Shown here: positions 43,229 to 52,789 of the stretch, in pieces
Layout: each line of letters begins with the position of its first letter
Position numbering within the stretch: the stretch's first letter is position 1
From: Prevotellaceae bacterium UBA4372
GTDB taxonomy: Bacteria > Bacteroidota > Bacteroidia > Bacteroidales > Bacteroidaceae
NCBI GenBank assembly: GCA_002391275.1
Contig: DGSC01000052.1
Span: forward strand, 1 to 62,917
Direction of reading: 5' to 3'
Length of the DNA: 62,917 nucleotides
The notes under the pieces: model-generated
Database searches by the model: none
What the model saw: only the letters and a program-made list of their open reading frames with translations
What the model was told of the DNA's origin: nothing
Made by a program: the position numbers and the translations under genes

Positions 43229-43582
43229 ATGCCTCGTCTAATCCTTTTAGCCATTCTCCAAAGCCTCTTGCTCAGCGCTGGGCAAATCTTCTTGAAATAT
43301 GCCCTCCACGCCATGGGCAAGCCCCAGTGGCGATGGAGTTTCATCGTGGCACAAGCAACGAATTGGTGGTTCCTGGCCACTGGCGTGAGCCTAATTGCCA
43401 GTTCCGTTCTATGGATGTACATATTGAAGAAATACCCCTTCAGCATGGCCTACCCACTCTCCAGCATGAGCTATGCCTTCGGCATGATGGCAGCCATTTT
43501 AATCTTCCATGAAGAGGTACCGTTCTCACGCTGGATAGGCGTCGGGTTGATCATGAGTGGATGTTATTTTATTGCCAAATGA
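43229..43582 (+). CDS. Small DMT/EmrE-ArnF-like membrane protein
   Basis: 117 residues with four hydrophobic helices (LILLAILQSLLLSAGQIFLKYAL; WWFLATGVSLIASSVLWMYIL; YPFSMAYPLSSMSYAFGMMAAIL; WIGVGLIMSGCYF). Size and motifs fit the small drug/metabolite transporter branch, such as ArnE/F and EmrE. In the cluster it may flip a pigment or glycolipid precursor. The stop overlaps the LolA-like start as ATGA. Confidence 0.8.
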   Translation: MPRLILLAILQSLLLSAGQIFLKYALHAMGKPQWRWSFIVAQATNWWFLATGVSLIASSVLWMYILKKYPFSMAYPLSSMSYAFGMMAAILIFHEEVPFSRWIGVGLIMSGCYFIAK

Positions 43583-44229
43583 ACAAGTATTTAGACATAA
43601 GGAACATCATCTGTCTGCTATGGCTCTGCATAGGCTGCAGCACTGCCGCAGCTCAGCATCCAGTCAGCCAAGCCGAGCAGGAACGTATCATCAGCGAGAT
43701 CAACGCCTCAGCCCGCAACGTCCGTACGCTCCAGTGCACATTCGTACAGACAAAGGAGCTGAGTATCATGAACGACAAGATGGTCAGCAAGGGCACCATG
43801 GCCTTTGCACGCCCCAACAAGCTGTCGTGGTACTACACCACGCCCTACGACTACACGTTCATCATCGCCGACGACAAAGTGCTGACAGCCAAAGGTACAA
43901 ACAGGAATAGCATCGACCTCAAGAGCAGCCAGACGTTCCGAGGCATCGCCCGGATGATCGCCGGCAGCGTTACAGGCAGAAGCCTGATGCAGACCGACGA
44001 CTTCGACGTGAAGATTCTGGCCAACAAGCAGATTTACGTCGCACAGCTCACGCCAAGGACGAAACACTTGAAGAAGCTGTTCACCTCCATACGCCTCACT
44101 TTCAATCGCTCCACAGACATCGTGCAACAGGTGGAAATGACCGAAACCAATGGCGATGCCACCACCATAACCTTCCACAACGTCAAACAAAACCAAACGC
44201 TCAGTGACAAGACTTTTACTCTGCATTAG
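43579..44229 (+). CDS. LolA-like outer membrane lipoprotein carrier protein
   Basis: 216 residues from MNKYLDIRN with signal peptide (CSTAAAQ). The LolA/LolB-like half-barrel begins with INASARNVRTLQCTFVQTKEL and continues with SKGTMAFARPNKLSWYY and YTFIIADDKVL. Homologues in aryl polyene and flexirubin clusters are thought to carry the product across the periplasm; the role is inferred from context. It overlaps the upstream gene by 4 bases and the next gene by 26. Confidence 0.85.
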   Translation: MNKYLDIRNIICLLWLCIGCSTAAAQHPVSQAEQERIISEINASARNVRTLQCTFVQTKELSIMNDKMVSKGTMAFARPNKLSWYYTTPYDYTFIIADDKVLTAKGTNRNSIDLKSSQTFRGIARMIAGSVTGRSLMQTDDFDVKILANKQIYVAQLTPRTKHLKKLFTSIRLTFNRSTDIVQQVEMTETNGDATTITFHNVKQNQTLSDKTFTLH

Positions 44230-44647
44230 CTTCCTACTATGCCTCTGCCGCCTGTCGGTCACAGCCCAGACCCACCCCCTCCTACTCGACGGAGAGGAAC
44301 GGGCCGCGTGGAACGTCACCCTGCAGCGCGGCCAAACGAGCATCACTGGCATCTGCATCGCCCGGAAGGACGGGCAGGGCGTCGTGGGCTCGGTAGTCAA
44401 TGAGTTTGGAATCCACCTCTTCGACTTCACCTGCCACAACAACCGCGTGAAGGTCTGCAACCTCTTTGCCGCCATGGACAAATGGTACATACGTCGGATA
44501 CTGCGCCGCGACCTGCGCCTGCTCGTGGCCGACAAGCCCCTCAACACCAAGCCTAACCGACTGCTGCAGGCTTGGCCGCCCGACTCCCTGCTACTACAGA
44601 ACAATAAGTACCACATCGCCTACCACTTCCAACGGCTCAGAGAATAG
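44204..44647 (+). CDS. Secreted protein of unknown function in the polyketide cluster
   Basis: 147 residues with signal peptide (LLLCISFLLCLCRLSVTAQ) and no lipobox. Central segment GQGVVGSVVNEFGIHLFDFTCHNNRVKVC. The position directly after LolA matches the slot of DUF3261-like proteins in other aryl polyene clusters, but the match in sequence is weak, so the family is a suggestion only. The 26-base overlap with the LolA-like gene points to coupled translation and a joint role in export. Confidence 0.65.
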   Translation: MTRLLLCISFLLCLCRLSVTAQTHPLLLDGEERAAWNVTLQRGQTSITGICIARKDGQGVVGSVVNEFGIHLFDFTCHNNRVKVCNLFAAMDKWYIRRILRRDLRLLVADKPLNTKPNRLLQAWPPDSLLLQNNKYHIAYHFQRLRE

Positions 44648-44730
44648 CCACCGCACGCCACCATTCCGTCAGTCCACCACAGCCAGCCACACGCAGCCAC
44701 AGCCCACCAACAAAAAAAAAGAACAACATC

Positions 44731-45105
44731 ATGACACTTCAGAACAACTTCTTCCGAATACTCAGCGAAACCCACAACGAGACGGCAGATTGCTACGAAA
44801 TAACATTGAACCCTGACCACTTCATCTTCAAGGCTCATTTCCCAGGTAATCCCATCACCCCGGGTGTGTGCCAACTGGCTATGGTGGAAGAGCTCCTGTC
44901 TGCTCAGATCGGACAGCCGCTACGTCTGGACTGCGTCAACAATATCAAATACATGAACATCATCTCACCCATAGACGTTCCACAGCTTCAAGTCCGCATC
45001 TTCCACCTACAACCCACCGATGACGGCTATAGCCTACAGGCCGTGCTCGCCAACGACACCACTTCGTTCACTAAGATGTCCATTCGCCTTGCGCCCAAGG
45101 CTTAA
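44731..45105 (+). CDS. Beta-hydroxyacyl-ACP dehydratase (FabZ/ApeI-like)
   Basis: 124 residues, hotdog fold. FKAHFPGNPITPGVCQLAMVEE carries the catalytic His36 in the FabZ/ApeI HFPGNP-x-x-PG motif, so it is expected to be active and to give the double bonds of the polyene. The partner hotdog gene at 37885 lacks this motif. There are 83 bases without a gene before it. Confidence 0.9.
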   Translation: MTLQNNFFRILSETHNETADCYEITLNPDHFIFKAHFPGNPITPGVCQLAMVEELLSAQIGQPLRLDCVNNIKYMNIISPIDVPQLQVRIFHLQPTDDGYSLQAVLANDTTSFTKMSIRLAPKA

Positions 45106-45148
45106 ATGCCAAACACATACTTAATTCTTCACTCTTCATTCATAAACA

Positions 45149-45895
45149 ATGGCCCCCACCATCCTCATCCCCACCTACAACAACGCGGCCACCGTGTGCG
45201 ATGTCATACGGCGCTCAGTGCAGGTGTGCCCGCATGTCATGGTGGTCAATGACGGCAGCACCGACAACACACTGCCCCGTCTGCAAGCCTTGCGTCAGGA
45301 ACTGGCCTTCGAGCTCGTCAGCTATGCACAGAACCGCGGCAAGGGAGGTGCGTTGAAAGTCGGTTTCCTTCGAGCTAAAGAAATGGGATTCACTCATGTC
45401 ATCACCTTGGATGCCGACGGACAACACTACCCTGAGGACGTGCCCATTCTACTCAAGGCAGGCGAGCGGCATCCCGAAGCCATCATCGTGGGTAGCCGTC
45501 CCTTTAACCATGACAACATGCCAGACGGCAATGTCTTTGCCAACAAGTTCAGCAACTTCTGGTTCTCCGTGCAGACTCTGCAGCGCATCCCCGACACCCA
45601 AACAGGCTTCCGCCTCTATCCCTTAGACCATATCAGTGGGTTGCGAGTGCTAACAGCCCGCTACGAAGCCGAATTGGAGCTGTTGGTCTTCAGCGCTTGG
45701 CGAGGCACTGAGATCATCCCCGTTCCAGTGCGCGTATTCTATCCGCCGCCCGGGGTGCGAGTCAGCCATTTTCGGCCCACCATGGATTTTATGCGCATCA
45801 CCATCCTCAACACCATCCTCTGCTTCCTTGCCATCGTCTATGGCGGGCCACGGATGCTCTTCAATCGACTCCTAAAACGGCTCAACAATCAATAA
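45149..45895 (+). CDS. Family 2 glycosyltransferase
   Basis: 248 residues, GT-A fold. ILIPTYNNAATV, VVNDGSTDNT (Asp of the nucleotide site), HVITLDADGQH (DxD-like) and DTQTGFRLYP follow in order. It resembles dolichol-phosphate-mannose-type GT2 enzymes, ending in one hydrophobic helix. It may decorate the polyene or its lipid carrier. Typical of flexirubin/aryl polyene clusters. Confidence 0.9.
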   Translation: MAPTILIPTYNNAATVCDVIRRSVQVCPHVMVVNDGSTDNTLPRLQALRQELAFELVSYAQNRGKGGALKVGFLRAKEMGFTHVITLDADGQHYPEDVPILLKAGERHPEAIIVGSRPFNHDNMPDGNVFANKFSNFWFSVQTLQRIPDTQTGFRLYPLDHISGLRVLTARYEAELELLVFSAWRGTEIIPVPVRVFYPPPGVRVSHFRPTMDFMRITILNTILCFLAIVYGGPRMLFNRLLKRLNNQ

Positions 45896-45916
45896 CTCTA
45901 CTTTCGCAAGCTCAGT

Positions 45917-45968
45917 TTCGTTAGGTTATAAGGGTATCAGGTTATGAGGTTTTTAGGTGAAGATAGCA
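45917..45968. repeat. Dispersed intergenic repeat, copy 1
   Basis: Contains TTCGTTAGGT, then AGGTTTTTAGGTGAAGATAGCA. The reverse complement appears in related form at 52790-52838 and 57775-57827, the shared core being TGCTATNTTCACCT. Each copy is in a gap between genes. Bases 45896-46072 carry no gene. Confidence 0.65.
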
Positions 45969-46072
45969 TTAATTATTCTAAACATACTTACTACACTTCA
46001 TAACTTCATAACCTCAAAACCTTACAAGTTGAGCACTCGCGAAACTTGAAATTCTTAATTATTGAGATCACC

Positions 46073-49000
46073 ATGTCACCCTTCATCTGGACATACAACC
46101 ATCTCTCCCGCCATCGTTGGTTAGCCATGATTTTGTGGTTGGCAGTTGTTGTTGTGTCTGTAGTGCTGTGCTCAGGGCTTCGATTTAAGGAGGACATCGG
46201 CGATTTCCTCTCCACCGACTCAGCCAGCGCGCGCTATATGTCGGTGTTTCAGCAGATAGGCGGACAGGATCGCATTGTCGTGGTGGTCTCCTGCAGCGAG
46301 AGCGACGCGGAGGCGCGTGTGGACTCCATCAAGGCGGCTATGGACGACTTCGCCGCGACCTTTCGTGCTGCGGACACGGCCGGCGTGGTTCGGGAGCTGT
46401 GGATGCAGGTGGACGAGGAGGCGGTGGCGGAGATGTTGGACTTCGCCCTCGACAACGCTCCCCTACTGATGAATGCCAACGACTTACTTCGGGCCGACAG
46501 CCTGCTCGCCAGTCCCGATTACGTGCACGAGGCTTTGCTGCAGAACCGCCAAATGCTCGCGCTACCTGCCAGTGGCGTCGCCAGTGCCGCCGTACGCAAG
46601 GACCCGCTCCGGATCTTTGCGCCCGTAGTGGCTCGCCTGCAGAAGCTGCGGGGCAACGATGGCTACGTCGTGGATGAGGGCTACATCCTCACGTCCGACC
46701 GCCGCGCTGGCATCGGGTTCCTCGTCAGCCCCTACGGCTCCAGCGAGAGCGGCAACAACCGCCGGCTGAATGCCTTGATAGAAGACGTCTGCAGGCAGCT
46801 TGCGGCCTCGCATCCTTCAGTGGAGGTCGCCGCCATAGGTGCTCCACTCATCGCCGTGGCCAATGCCGACCGCATCGCGGCCGACGGCCTCGCCGCTGGC
46901 CTACTCAGCCTCGCCCTCATCGCCCTCGTGCTTTGGCGCGTATTCCGCCGAGTGAGCGACATCCTTTGGATGGTACTTTCCATAGCTACGGGCTGTGCCT
47001 TCGCTTTGGGCGTGATGAGCCTCTGCCGCCACGAAATCTCCGTCATCGTGCTGGGGACGGCGGCTGTGCTGATTGGCATAGCGGCCAACTATCCGCTTCA
47101 CTATCTCCACCATCGCCGCCACGAGCCCGACGAACGTAAGGCTCTGGCCGACATGGTGCCGCCTCTGCTGACGGGCAATGTCACCACAGTCAGCGCCTTC
47201 GCCTGCCTGGCCTGGATGGATTCTGAAGCCATGCGCGACCTGGGCATTCTGGGCGCCTTAGTGCTCGTTGGCACCATCCTCTTCGTTCTCACCATTCTGC
47301 CCGTGTTGGCGGCAAGGGAAGGAGCGAAGGACACTCCCCACACCCACCCTGACCAGGAGGGAGCGGAATGTATTAGACTGGCTAAACGATTGCAGCCAAC
47401 AAAAGTAACCGCTCCTTTCCTATCATGGATTGCGGGGAGAGCGTCGGTCGTTTTTCCTGTTTTATTCGTCCTGCTCACATGTTTCTTTGGGTATTTCAGC
47501 TCGAAGACGACTTTCGACACCAACCTACAGCACATCAACTATATGACAGCTGAACAGCGTGAGCATCTCTCGCTACTCAATGTAGGGATGGAGGCATCAG
47601 GCTGCGAGGTGCTTGCCGTGGCCGAGGCCACGAGCATGGACGAAGCGCTGCTGCGTGCCGAACAAATAAACGACACGCTGACCGCCGCAGGTCTGAACGT
47701 ACGTAGCGTCTATGGCCTCATCCCATCGCAACAGAAACAGGCTGAAGCCGTTCGTCGGTGGAAGGCTTTCGTGGAGCGGCATCGCTCTGTACTAACCAAT
47801 CGGTTGCTGACAGAGGGACAGGCAATAGGTTTCTCGCAGGCGGCCTTCAAGCCATTCACCGACATGCTGGACACCAACTGGCTGCCTCAGCCTGCGAACT
47901 ACTTCGAACCGCTGGCCTCAGTCGTCGGCGCGCCGTTTATTCTTCGCGATGAACAGACAACCGCCTTTCGCATCGTCAACTATATCCAAATGGCTCATCC
48001 TATGCCAGAGGAAGGCAAACAACGCTGGCGAGAGCGCTTCGAGGGTCAAGGTTTCTTATTCGACAACCGCGATGTGCAGACCACCCTCTCCACCGCACTC
48101 TCCGACGACTTCAACTACATTGGGTTCATCTGCGGCTTTGTGGTCTTCCTCTTCTTATGGCTCTCCATGGCCAGCCTCGAGCTCAGCCTGATGTCCTTCC
48201 TGCCACTGGCTGTCGGGTGGGTGTGGATTTTGGGCATCATGCATCTGCTGGGCATCCAGTTCAACATCGTGAACATTATCCTCGCCACCTTCATCTTTGG
48301 TCAAGGTGACGACTACACTATTTTTATTACAGAAGGTCTCGTTTATGAACACACCTATGGCCGTCCTGTGCTGAAGAGCTACAAGAGTAGCGTATCGCTC
48401 TCCGCCCTGCTGATGTTCATTGGCATCGGTTCGCTGATTCTGGCGCGCCACCCAGCACTGCGGTCGTTGGGCGAAGTGGTTATCGTGGGCATGTTCACGG
48501 TGGTGCTAATGGCTTTCTACCTGCCTCCGATCCTATTCCGCTGGATCACTACAGAAGGTGGCAAGCTACGCGAAGTGCCATTGACGTTGGAACGCATCGC
48601 CTTCACGGTATTCGCTTCCGTCTTCTATCTCGTCGTGGGCAGTGCCTATCAGCTGTTCGCCTTCCTTTGGAGCCATATCGGCCGTTATACCGAGGCCAAG
48701 AGACTGCTCTTCCACCGTACGCTCTGCCGCGTCTCACGCTTCTGCATCGAGAACATTCCTGGCACGTCGTGGAGCGTCAACAATCCCTATGGCGAACGGA
48801 TGGAACGCCCAGCCATCATCGTAGCTAACCATCAGTCGCAACTCGACCTTGTGGCGGTGCTGAGCATAGCGCCGAAAGTGGTCATCCTTACTAAGGAATG
48901 GGTGTGGAAGAATCCGCTCTATAGCCTCATCCTGCGTGCTGCAGAGTTCTATCCCGTCAGCGAGGGGGTCGACAATATCCACGACCGCGTAGCCAACCTG

Positions 49001-49618
49001 ATCAGCCGAGGCTACAGCGTCGTCGTCTTCCCTGAAGGTTCCCGCTCTAAGGATCGCCAGATCCACCGCTTCCACCAAGGTGCATTTCACATGGCCAAGA
49101 TTCACAACGTCGACATACTGCCCCTGTTCCTCGTTGGCCTAGGCCATGTCCTGCCCAAGGACGAGTTGGCTTTCCGACGCGGCGCAATGCACATGGAAAT
49201 CGGCAGGCGAATGACACCAGAGGAGTTCGCGGCCATTGAGACACGACAGCTCACGAAAGATGTCCAACACTACTTCGTAAGGCATTACGCCGAACTAAGA
49301 CTCCAACACGAGAAAACCAAGGACATAATGCCTTACGTGCGCTACCAATATCTCTATAAGGAGGTCGGGGTGAAGCGCAAAGCTTTGCGCCGACTGAAGG
49401 AGATTCTCTCACGAGCCGACGAGATCGACAACTGGCATGGCGAAAACGAGATGGTCATACCAAACTGCGGTCAGGGCGAGTGGGCTTTCGTCTTCGCTTT
49501 GGTTCATCCCGACGTCAATATCTTGGCCACCGATCCAGACGCAGCCAACATTGCCGTTGCACGAAACGTCAACATCCACCTGCCTAACCTACAGTTCCAG
49601 GTTTCATCTTCGATTTAA
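46073..49618 (+). CDS. RND/MMPL exporter fused to a PlsC acyltransferase and a methyltransferase-like tail
   Basis: 1181 residues from MSPFIWTYNHLSRH (a TTG at 46046 is rejected). Residues 1-840: MMPL-type RND transporter, two bundles of membrane segments with periplasmic loops. Residues 890-1080: PlsC/LPLAT acyltransferase with NHQSQLDLV (His920 and Asp924) and FPEGSRSKDRQI. The last ~110 residues carry CGQGEWAFVFALVHPDVNILATDPD, like a SAM-binding methyltransferase fold that stops early. Around residues 419-434 a KDTPHTHPDQEGAE segment is encoded by a hairpin-repeat-like sequence. The fusion suggests that lipid acylation is coupled with export of the polyene to the outer membrane. Confidence 0.85.
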   Translation: MSPFIWTYNHLSRHRWLAMILWLAVVVVSVVLCSGLRFKEDIGDFLSTDSASARYMSVFQQIGGQDRIVVVVSCSESDAEARVDSIKAAMDDFAATFRAADTAGVVRELWMQVDEEAVAEMLDFALDNAPLLMNANDLLRADSLLASPDYVHEALLQNRQMLALPASGVASAAVRKDPLRIFAPVVARLQKLRGNDGYVVDEGYILTSDRRAGIGFLVSPYGSSESGNNRRLNALIEDVCRQLAASHPSVEVAAIGAPLIAVANADRIAADGLAAGLLSLALIALVLWRVFRRVSDILWMVLSIATGCAFALGVMSLCRHEISVIVLGTAAVLIGIAANYPLHYLHHRRHEPDERKALADMVPPLLTGNVTTVSAFACLAWMDSEAMRDLGILGALVLVGTILFVLTILPVLAAREGAKDTPHTHPDQEGAECIRLAKRLQPTKVTAPFLSWIAGRASVVFPVLFVLLTCFFGYFSSKTTFDTNLQHINYMTAEQREHLSLLNVGMEASGCEVLAVAEATSMDEALLRAEQINDTLTAAGLNVRSVYGLIPSQQKQAEAVRRWKAFVERHRSVLTNRLLTEGQAIGFSQAAFKPFTDMLDTNWLPQPANYFEPLASVVGAPFILRDEQTTAFRIVNYIQMAHPMPEEGKQRWRERFEGQGFLFDNRDVQTTLSTALSDDFNYIGFICGFVVFLFLWLSMASLELSLMSFLPLAVGWVWILGIMHLLGIQFNIVNIILATFIFGQGDDYTIFITEGLVYEHTYGRPVLKSYKSSVSLSALLMFIGIGSLILARHPALRSLGEVVIVGMFTVVLMAFYLPPILFRWITTEGGKLREVPLTLERIAFTVFASVFYLVVGSAYQLFAFLWSHIGRYTEAKRLLFHRTLCRVSRFCIENIPGTSWSVNNPYGERMERPAIIVANHQSQLDLVAVLSIAPKVVILTKEWVWKNPLYSLILRAAEFYPVSEGVDNIHDRVANLISRGYSVVVFPEGSRSKDRQIHRFHQGAFHMAKIHNVDILPLFLVGLGHVLPKDELAFRRGAMHMEIGRRMTPEEFAAIETRQLTKDVQHYFVRHYAELRLQHEKTKDIMPYVRYQYLYKEVGVKRKALRRLKEILSRADEIDNWHGENEMVIPNCGQGEWAFVFALVHPDVNILATDPDAANIAVARNVNIHLPNLQFQVSSSI
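47329..47376. repeat. C-rich hairpin repeat captured inside the exporter gene (copy B)
   Basis: ACTCCCCACACCCACCCTG then CAGGAGGGAGCGGAATGTATT. It aligns with the intergenic hairpin at 18991-19040, including the shared ATGTATT end. In the protein it gives a short charged loop (AKDTPHTHPDQEGAEC). Confidence 0.6.
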
Positions 49619-49721
49619 TCACGTGCAGGACAAATGAAGATCAAATATAAATATATCATTAGCATGTATATGATAACGGAACTCCGTATTTCATATATTA
49701 TATCTTAGTGTTTTATATCTC

Positions 49722-51215
49722 TTGAAACGTGTTGTTATCATAGGCAGTGGCCTTGGAGGCCTTTCCACGGGTGTCGTTCTGGCACGCGCGGGCTACGGCG
49801 TAACGGTGCTGGAGCAGGGACAACAGATGGGGGGCTGCCTGCAGTGTTTCGTTCGTCGGGGTGCGAAATTTGAGACGGGGATGCACTTCATCGGTAGCGC
49901 CCGTGAGGGCCAGACGCTGCGCCGTCTGCTGCGTTTCCTTGGCATCGACGACATCTCCCTGAGCGAACTGGATACAAAAGCCTACGACATCGTTCGCCTG
50001 GGCTCGGACGAATTCCGGTTTTCCACCGGCGGCGATGCCTTCGTAGAACAGATGTGCTGCTATTTTCCCCATGAGGCCAAGGGCATCGAAGCCTATTGGC
50101 GATGCGTGGAGCGAGTGGCCAACGCCTCCAGCCTGCACACCCTCAGCCCGGAGAATGCTGACAGCGCCGTCAGCGCTGAATACCAGATGCGCAGCATCGA
50201 TGAGGTCATCGGCAGCCTCGTCAAGGATCCCTTGCTGCGCAACGTTCTCGTGGGCAACCTCCCGCTTTATGCCGCCCGGCGCGGCAGGACGCCTTTCTCG
50301 ACACACGCCTTCATCGTCGACTTTTACAACCAGAGCAGTTTCCGCGTCGTTGGTGGCAGCGATACCATCGGCTTCGCATTGCAACGCGAGCTGGAGCGCT
50401 ATGGCGGCCGTGTGCTAACGAATGCAAAAGTCGTAAGGATTCATTCCGACGCGAACCATGTCACAGGCGTCTCTACGGCCGATGAGCGCTTTTTCGCGGC
50501 CGACACGGTGGTGAGTGCCATCCACCCAGCAGCAACATTGACCATGACCGACAGCCCACTCATCCGCCCTGCTTTCCGCCAACGCATAGCCAGCTTACCC
50601 AACACCGTCGGCATCTTTTCCGTCTACCTCGATTTCAAGGAGGACACGATGCCTTATCTTAACAGCAACTACTATGCCTACCGCAATGGCATCTCACCAT
50701 GGGACTGCGAGGACTACACTCCCGACGACTGGCCACGCGGCTATCTTTATATGCACTTCTGCCATGAGAATCAGCCCCGCTATGCCCGTGCCGGCGTCAT
50801 TCTCAGCTATATGCGTTTCGATGAGATGGCACCATGGTTGGGCACCACAGTCGGGCATCGCGGCGAAGACTACGAGCGCTTCAAGCAGCAACGTGCCGAG
50901 CGGCTGATTGATGCCGTAGAGCGCTCCTTTCCCGGACTGCGCAGCAGCATCCGGCACTACTATACTTCCACCCCTCTGACCTATCTCAACTATACGGGCA
51001 CCCCCGGGGGCAGTGCCTACGGAATTGCCCGCGACATCTCTCTGGGGGTGTCGTGCCACGTGGCGCAGCGCACCCGTCTGCCAGGCCTCTACCTGACTGG
51101 ACAGAACATCAATTCCCACGGCATACTGGGTGTGTTGGTAGGGACTGTAGTCACCTGTTCCGACCTCCTAGGGACGGAGCATCTTTTCCGGCTGATTAAA
51201 AACGCTAATCGCTAA
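49722..51215 (+). CDS. CrtI-like FAD-dependent oxidoreductase 1
   Basis: 497 residues, phytoene desaturase/all-trans-retinol saturase family. FAD-binding VVIIGSGLGGLSTGVVLARAGYGVTVLEQ, then ETGMHFIG, SDTIGFALQRELERYGGRV and the C-terminal LYLTGQNINSHGILGV. No ATG gives the N-terminal GxGxxG; the first codon is TTG at 49722. In flexirubin-type clusters such enzymes are thought to desaturate or hydroxylate the polyene. The next gene is a relative; about 40 bases separate them. The 103 bases before the start carry no gene. Confidence 0.88.
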   Translation: MKRVVIIGSGLGGLSTGVVLARAGYGVTVLEQGQQMGGCLQCFVRRGAKFETGMHFIGSAREGQTLRRLLRFLGIDDISLSELDTKAYDIVRLGSDEFRFSTGGDAFVEQMCCYFPHEAKGIEAYWRCVERVANASSLHTLSPENADSAVSAEYQMRSIDEVIGSLVKDPLLRNVLVGNLPLYAARRGRTPFSTHAFIVDFYNQSSFRVVGGSDTIGFALQRELERYGGRVLTNAKVVRIHSDANHVTGVSTADERFFAADTVVSAIHPAATLTMTDSPLIRPAFRQRIASLPNTVGIFSVYLDFKEDTMPYLNSNYYAYRNGISPWDCEDYTPDDWPRGYLYMHFCHENQPRYARAGVILSYMRFDEMAPWLGTTVGHRGEDYERFKQQRAERLIDAVERSFPGLRSSIRHYYTSTPLTYLNYTGTPGGSAYGIARDISLGVSCHVAQRTRLPGLYLTGQNINSHGILGVLVGTVVTCSDLLGTEHLFRLIKNANR

Positions 51216-51257
51216 TCACTCATTATATCTCTTATATCTCTTATATCTCACAATATC

Positions 51258-52763
51258 TTGGAAAATGTCATCATCATAGGAGGTGGTTTCGGGGGCCTGA
51301 CAACAGGCGCCCTGCTGGCTCGTGAGGGCATGCGCGTCACCGTGATAGAGCAGAACAGGACCATCGGCGGGGGCTTGCAGAGCTTCACGCGCCAAGGCGT
51401 AGCTTTCGAGACAGGCATGCACATTCTGGGCGGCCTAGGCGAAGGGGGCTCGGTGCGACGGATATTCCAGTATCTGGGCATCATGGACAAGGTGCGCATC
51501 CAGCGCTGCGACATGGACTGCATGGACGAGGTGACCTATCTGGCCACGGGCGACGTCTACCGCCTGCCTCAGGGCCGCGAGGCTTTCGCCGGGGCCCTCT
51601 GCCGCTACTTTCCCGCCGAGAGCGACGGCATACACCGCTACCTTCAGGCTTGCTACGACCTGAGCGAGGAGGTGGACACGTTCTACCTGCGCCCAACACC
51701 CAGCGTATTCGCGATGCACAGCAAGCGCTTCTTGCAGCCTGCCGATGAGTTCATAGCCGATTTCGTCGGGGATCCGCGCCTCCGCGACCTACTGGCCTAC
51801 ATGAATCCCATGTACGGTGGCGTGCCTGGACATACGCCAGCCTACGTGCACGCCCTCATCAACGTGCTCTACATCAGCGGCCAGTACCACTTCGTAGGCC
51901 GCAGCCAGCACCTGGCAGAGCTACTGGCAGAGGTTATCCGTCAGCATGGCGGCGAGGTGGTCACCGGTCAGCGTGTGATTTCGGTCAGGGTAGCAGATAG
52001 GCTGGTAGACTACGTAGAGACTGCTGACGGCACGCGCTATCGGGGCGACTACTACATATCCTCGATTCACACGAAAACGCTATTGCCGCTGCTCTCCGAA
52101 GGGGCTCTGTCCAAGGCTTACGTCAACCGTCTGGCCAATGCGCCCGTGAACTATTCCGCCTTCATCCTCTATCTCGTGTTCAAGCCCGGGACATTCCCCT
52201 ATATCAACCACACGGGCTACATCCAGGACGACTACGGACAAATATGGAACCACGCCACCTACGACGCTGCTACGTGGCCGCGCGGACTAATGTATCTTAC
52301 ACCGCCCACGGAGAACCAAGGGAAGTGGGCTGCACGGATGACCGTCAACTGCCTCATGAACTGGAGCGAAGTGGAAAGGTGGGAGCAGACGCGTGTAGGA
52401 AACCGGGGAGCGGACTACGAAGCATGGAAACGCGAACAGGCTGAGCGTATCATCGATAAGCTGGAGCGTCGCTTTCCATATATCCGTGAGTGCATCACCA
52501 CCTTCTACACCGCCTCACCCCTTACTATACGCGACTACTACGGGTCCCCGGAAGGCTCGCTCTACGGCTATAGCAAGGACGGCTTAGACCCTGCCCGGAC
52601 GCTGATAGCGCCCGCGACCAAGGTGCGCAATCTCCTGCTCTCAGGCCAGTGCGTCAACCTCCATGGCATCTGCGGCGTACCCCTCACGGCCATCAACACT
52701 GCCGAGTGCATCTTTGGCCTAAACACCATCATCAATAAGATCAACGCCGCCGTCCCCACATAA
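51258..52763 (+). CDS. CrtI-like FAD-dependent oxidoreductase 2
   Basis: 501 residues, same family and layout as the gene before it: VIIIGGGFGGLTTGALLAREGMRVTVIEQ, FETGMHILGG, QHLAELLAEVIRQHGGEVV and LLLSGQCVNLHGICGVP. The best start is again a TTG (51258). The pair most likely arose by an old duplication. Upstream is a direct repeat of TTATATCTC (three times in 51223-51250). Confidence 0.88.
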   Translation: MENVIIIGGGFGGLTTGALLAREGMRVTVIEQNRTIGGGLQSFTRQGVAFETGMHILGGLGEGGSVRRIFQYLGIMDKVRIQRCDMDCMDEVTYLATGDVYRLPQGREAFAGALCRYFPAESDGIHRYLQACYDLSEEVDTFYLRPTPSVFAMHSKRFLQPADEFIADFVGDPRLRDLLAYMNPMYGGVPGHTPAYVHALINVLYISGQYHFVGRSQHLAELLAEVIRQHGGEVVTGQRVISVRVADRLVDYVETADGTRYRGDYYISSIHTKTLLPLLSEGALSKAYVNRLANAPVNYSAFILYLVFKPGTFPYINHTGYIQDDYGQIWNHATYDAATWPRGLMYLTPPTENQGKWAARMTVNCLMNWSEVERWEQTRVGNRGADYEAWKREQAERIIDKLERRFPYIRECITTFYTASPLTIRDYYGSPEGSLYGYSKDGLDPARTLIAPATKVRNLLLSGQCVNLHGICGVPLTAINTAECIFGLNTIINKINAAVPT

Positions 52764-52789
52764 GGTCATGAAGTTATGAGGTTTATTAG

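Noticed and set aside
43579..44229. Housekeeping lolA
   Set aside because: It is embedded in the cluster with ATGA and 26-base overlaps to cluster genes, so a pathway-specific role is more likely; the housekeeping copy should be elsewhere.
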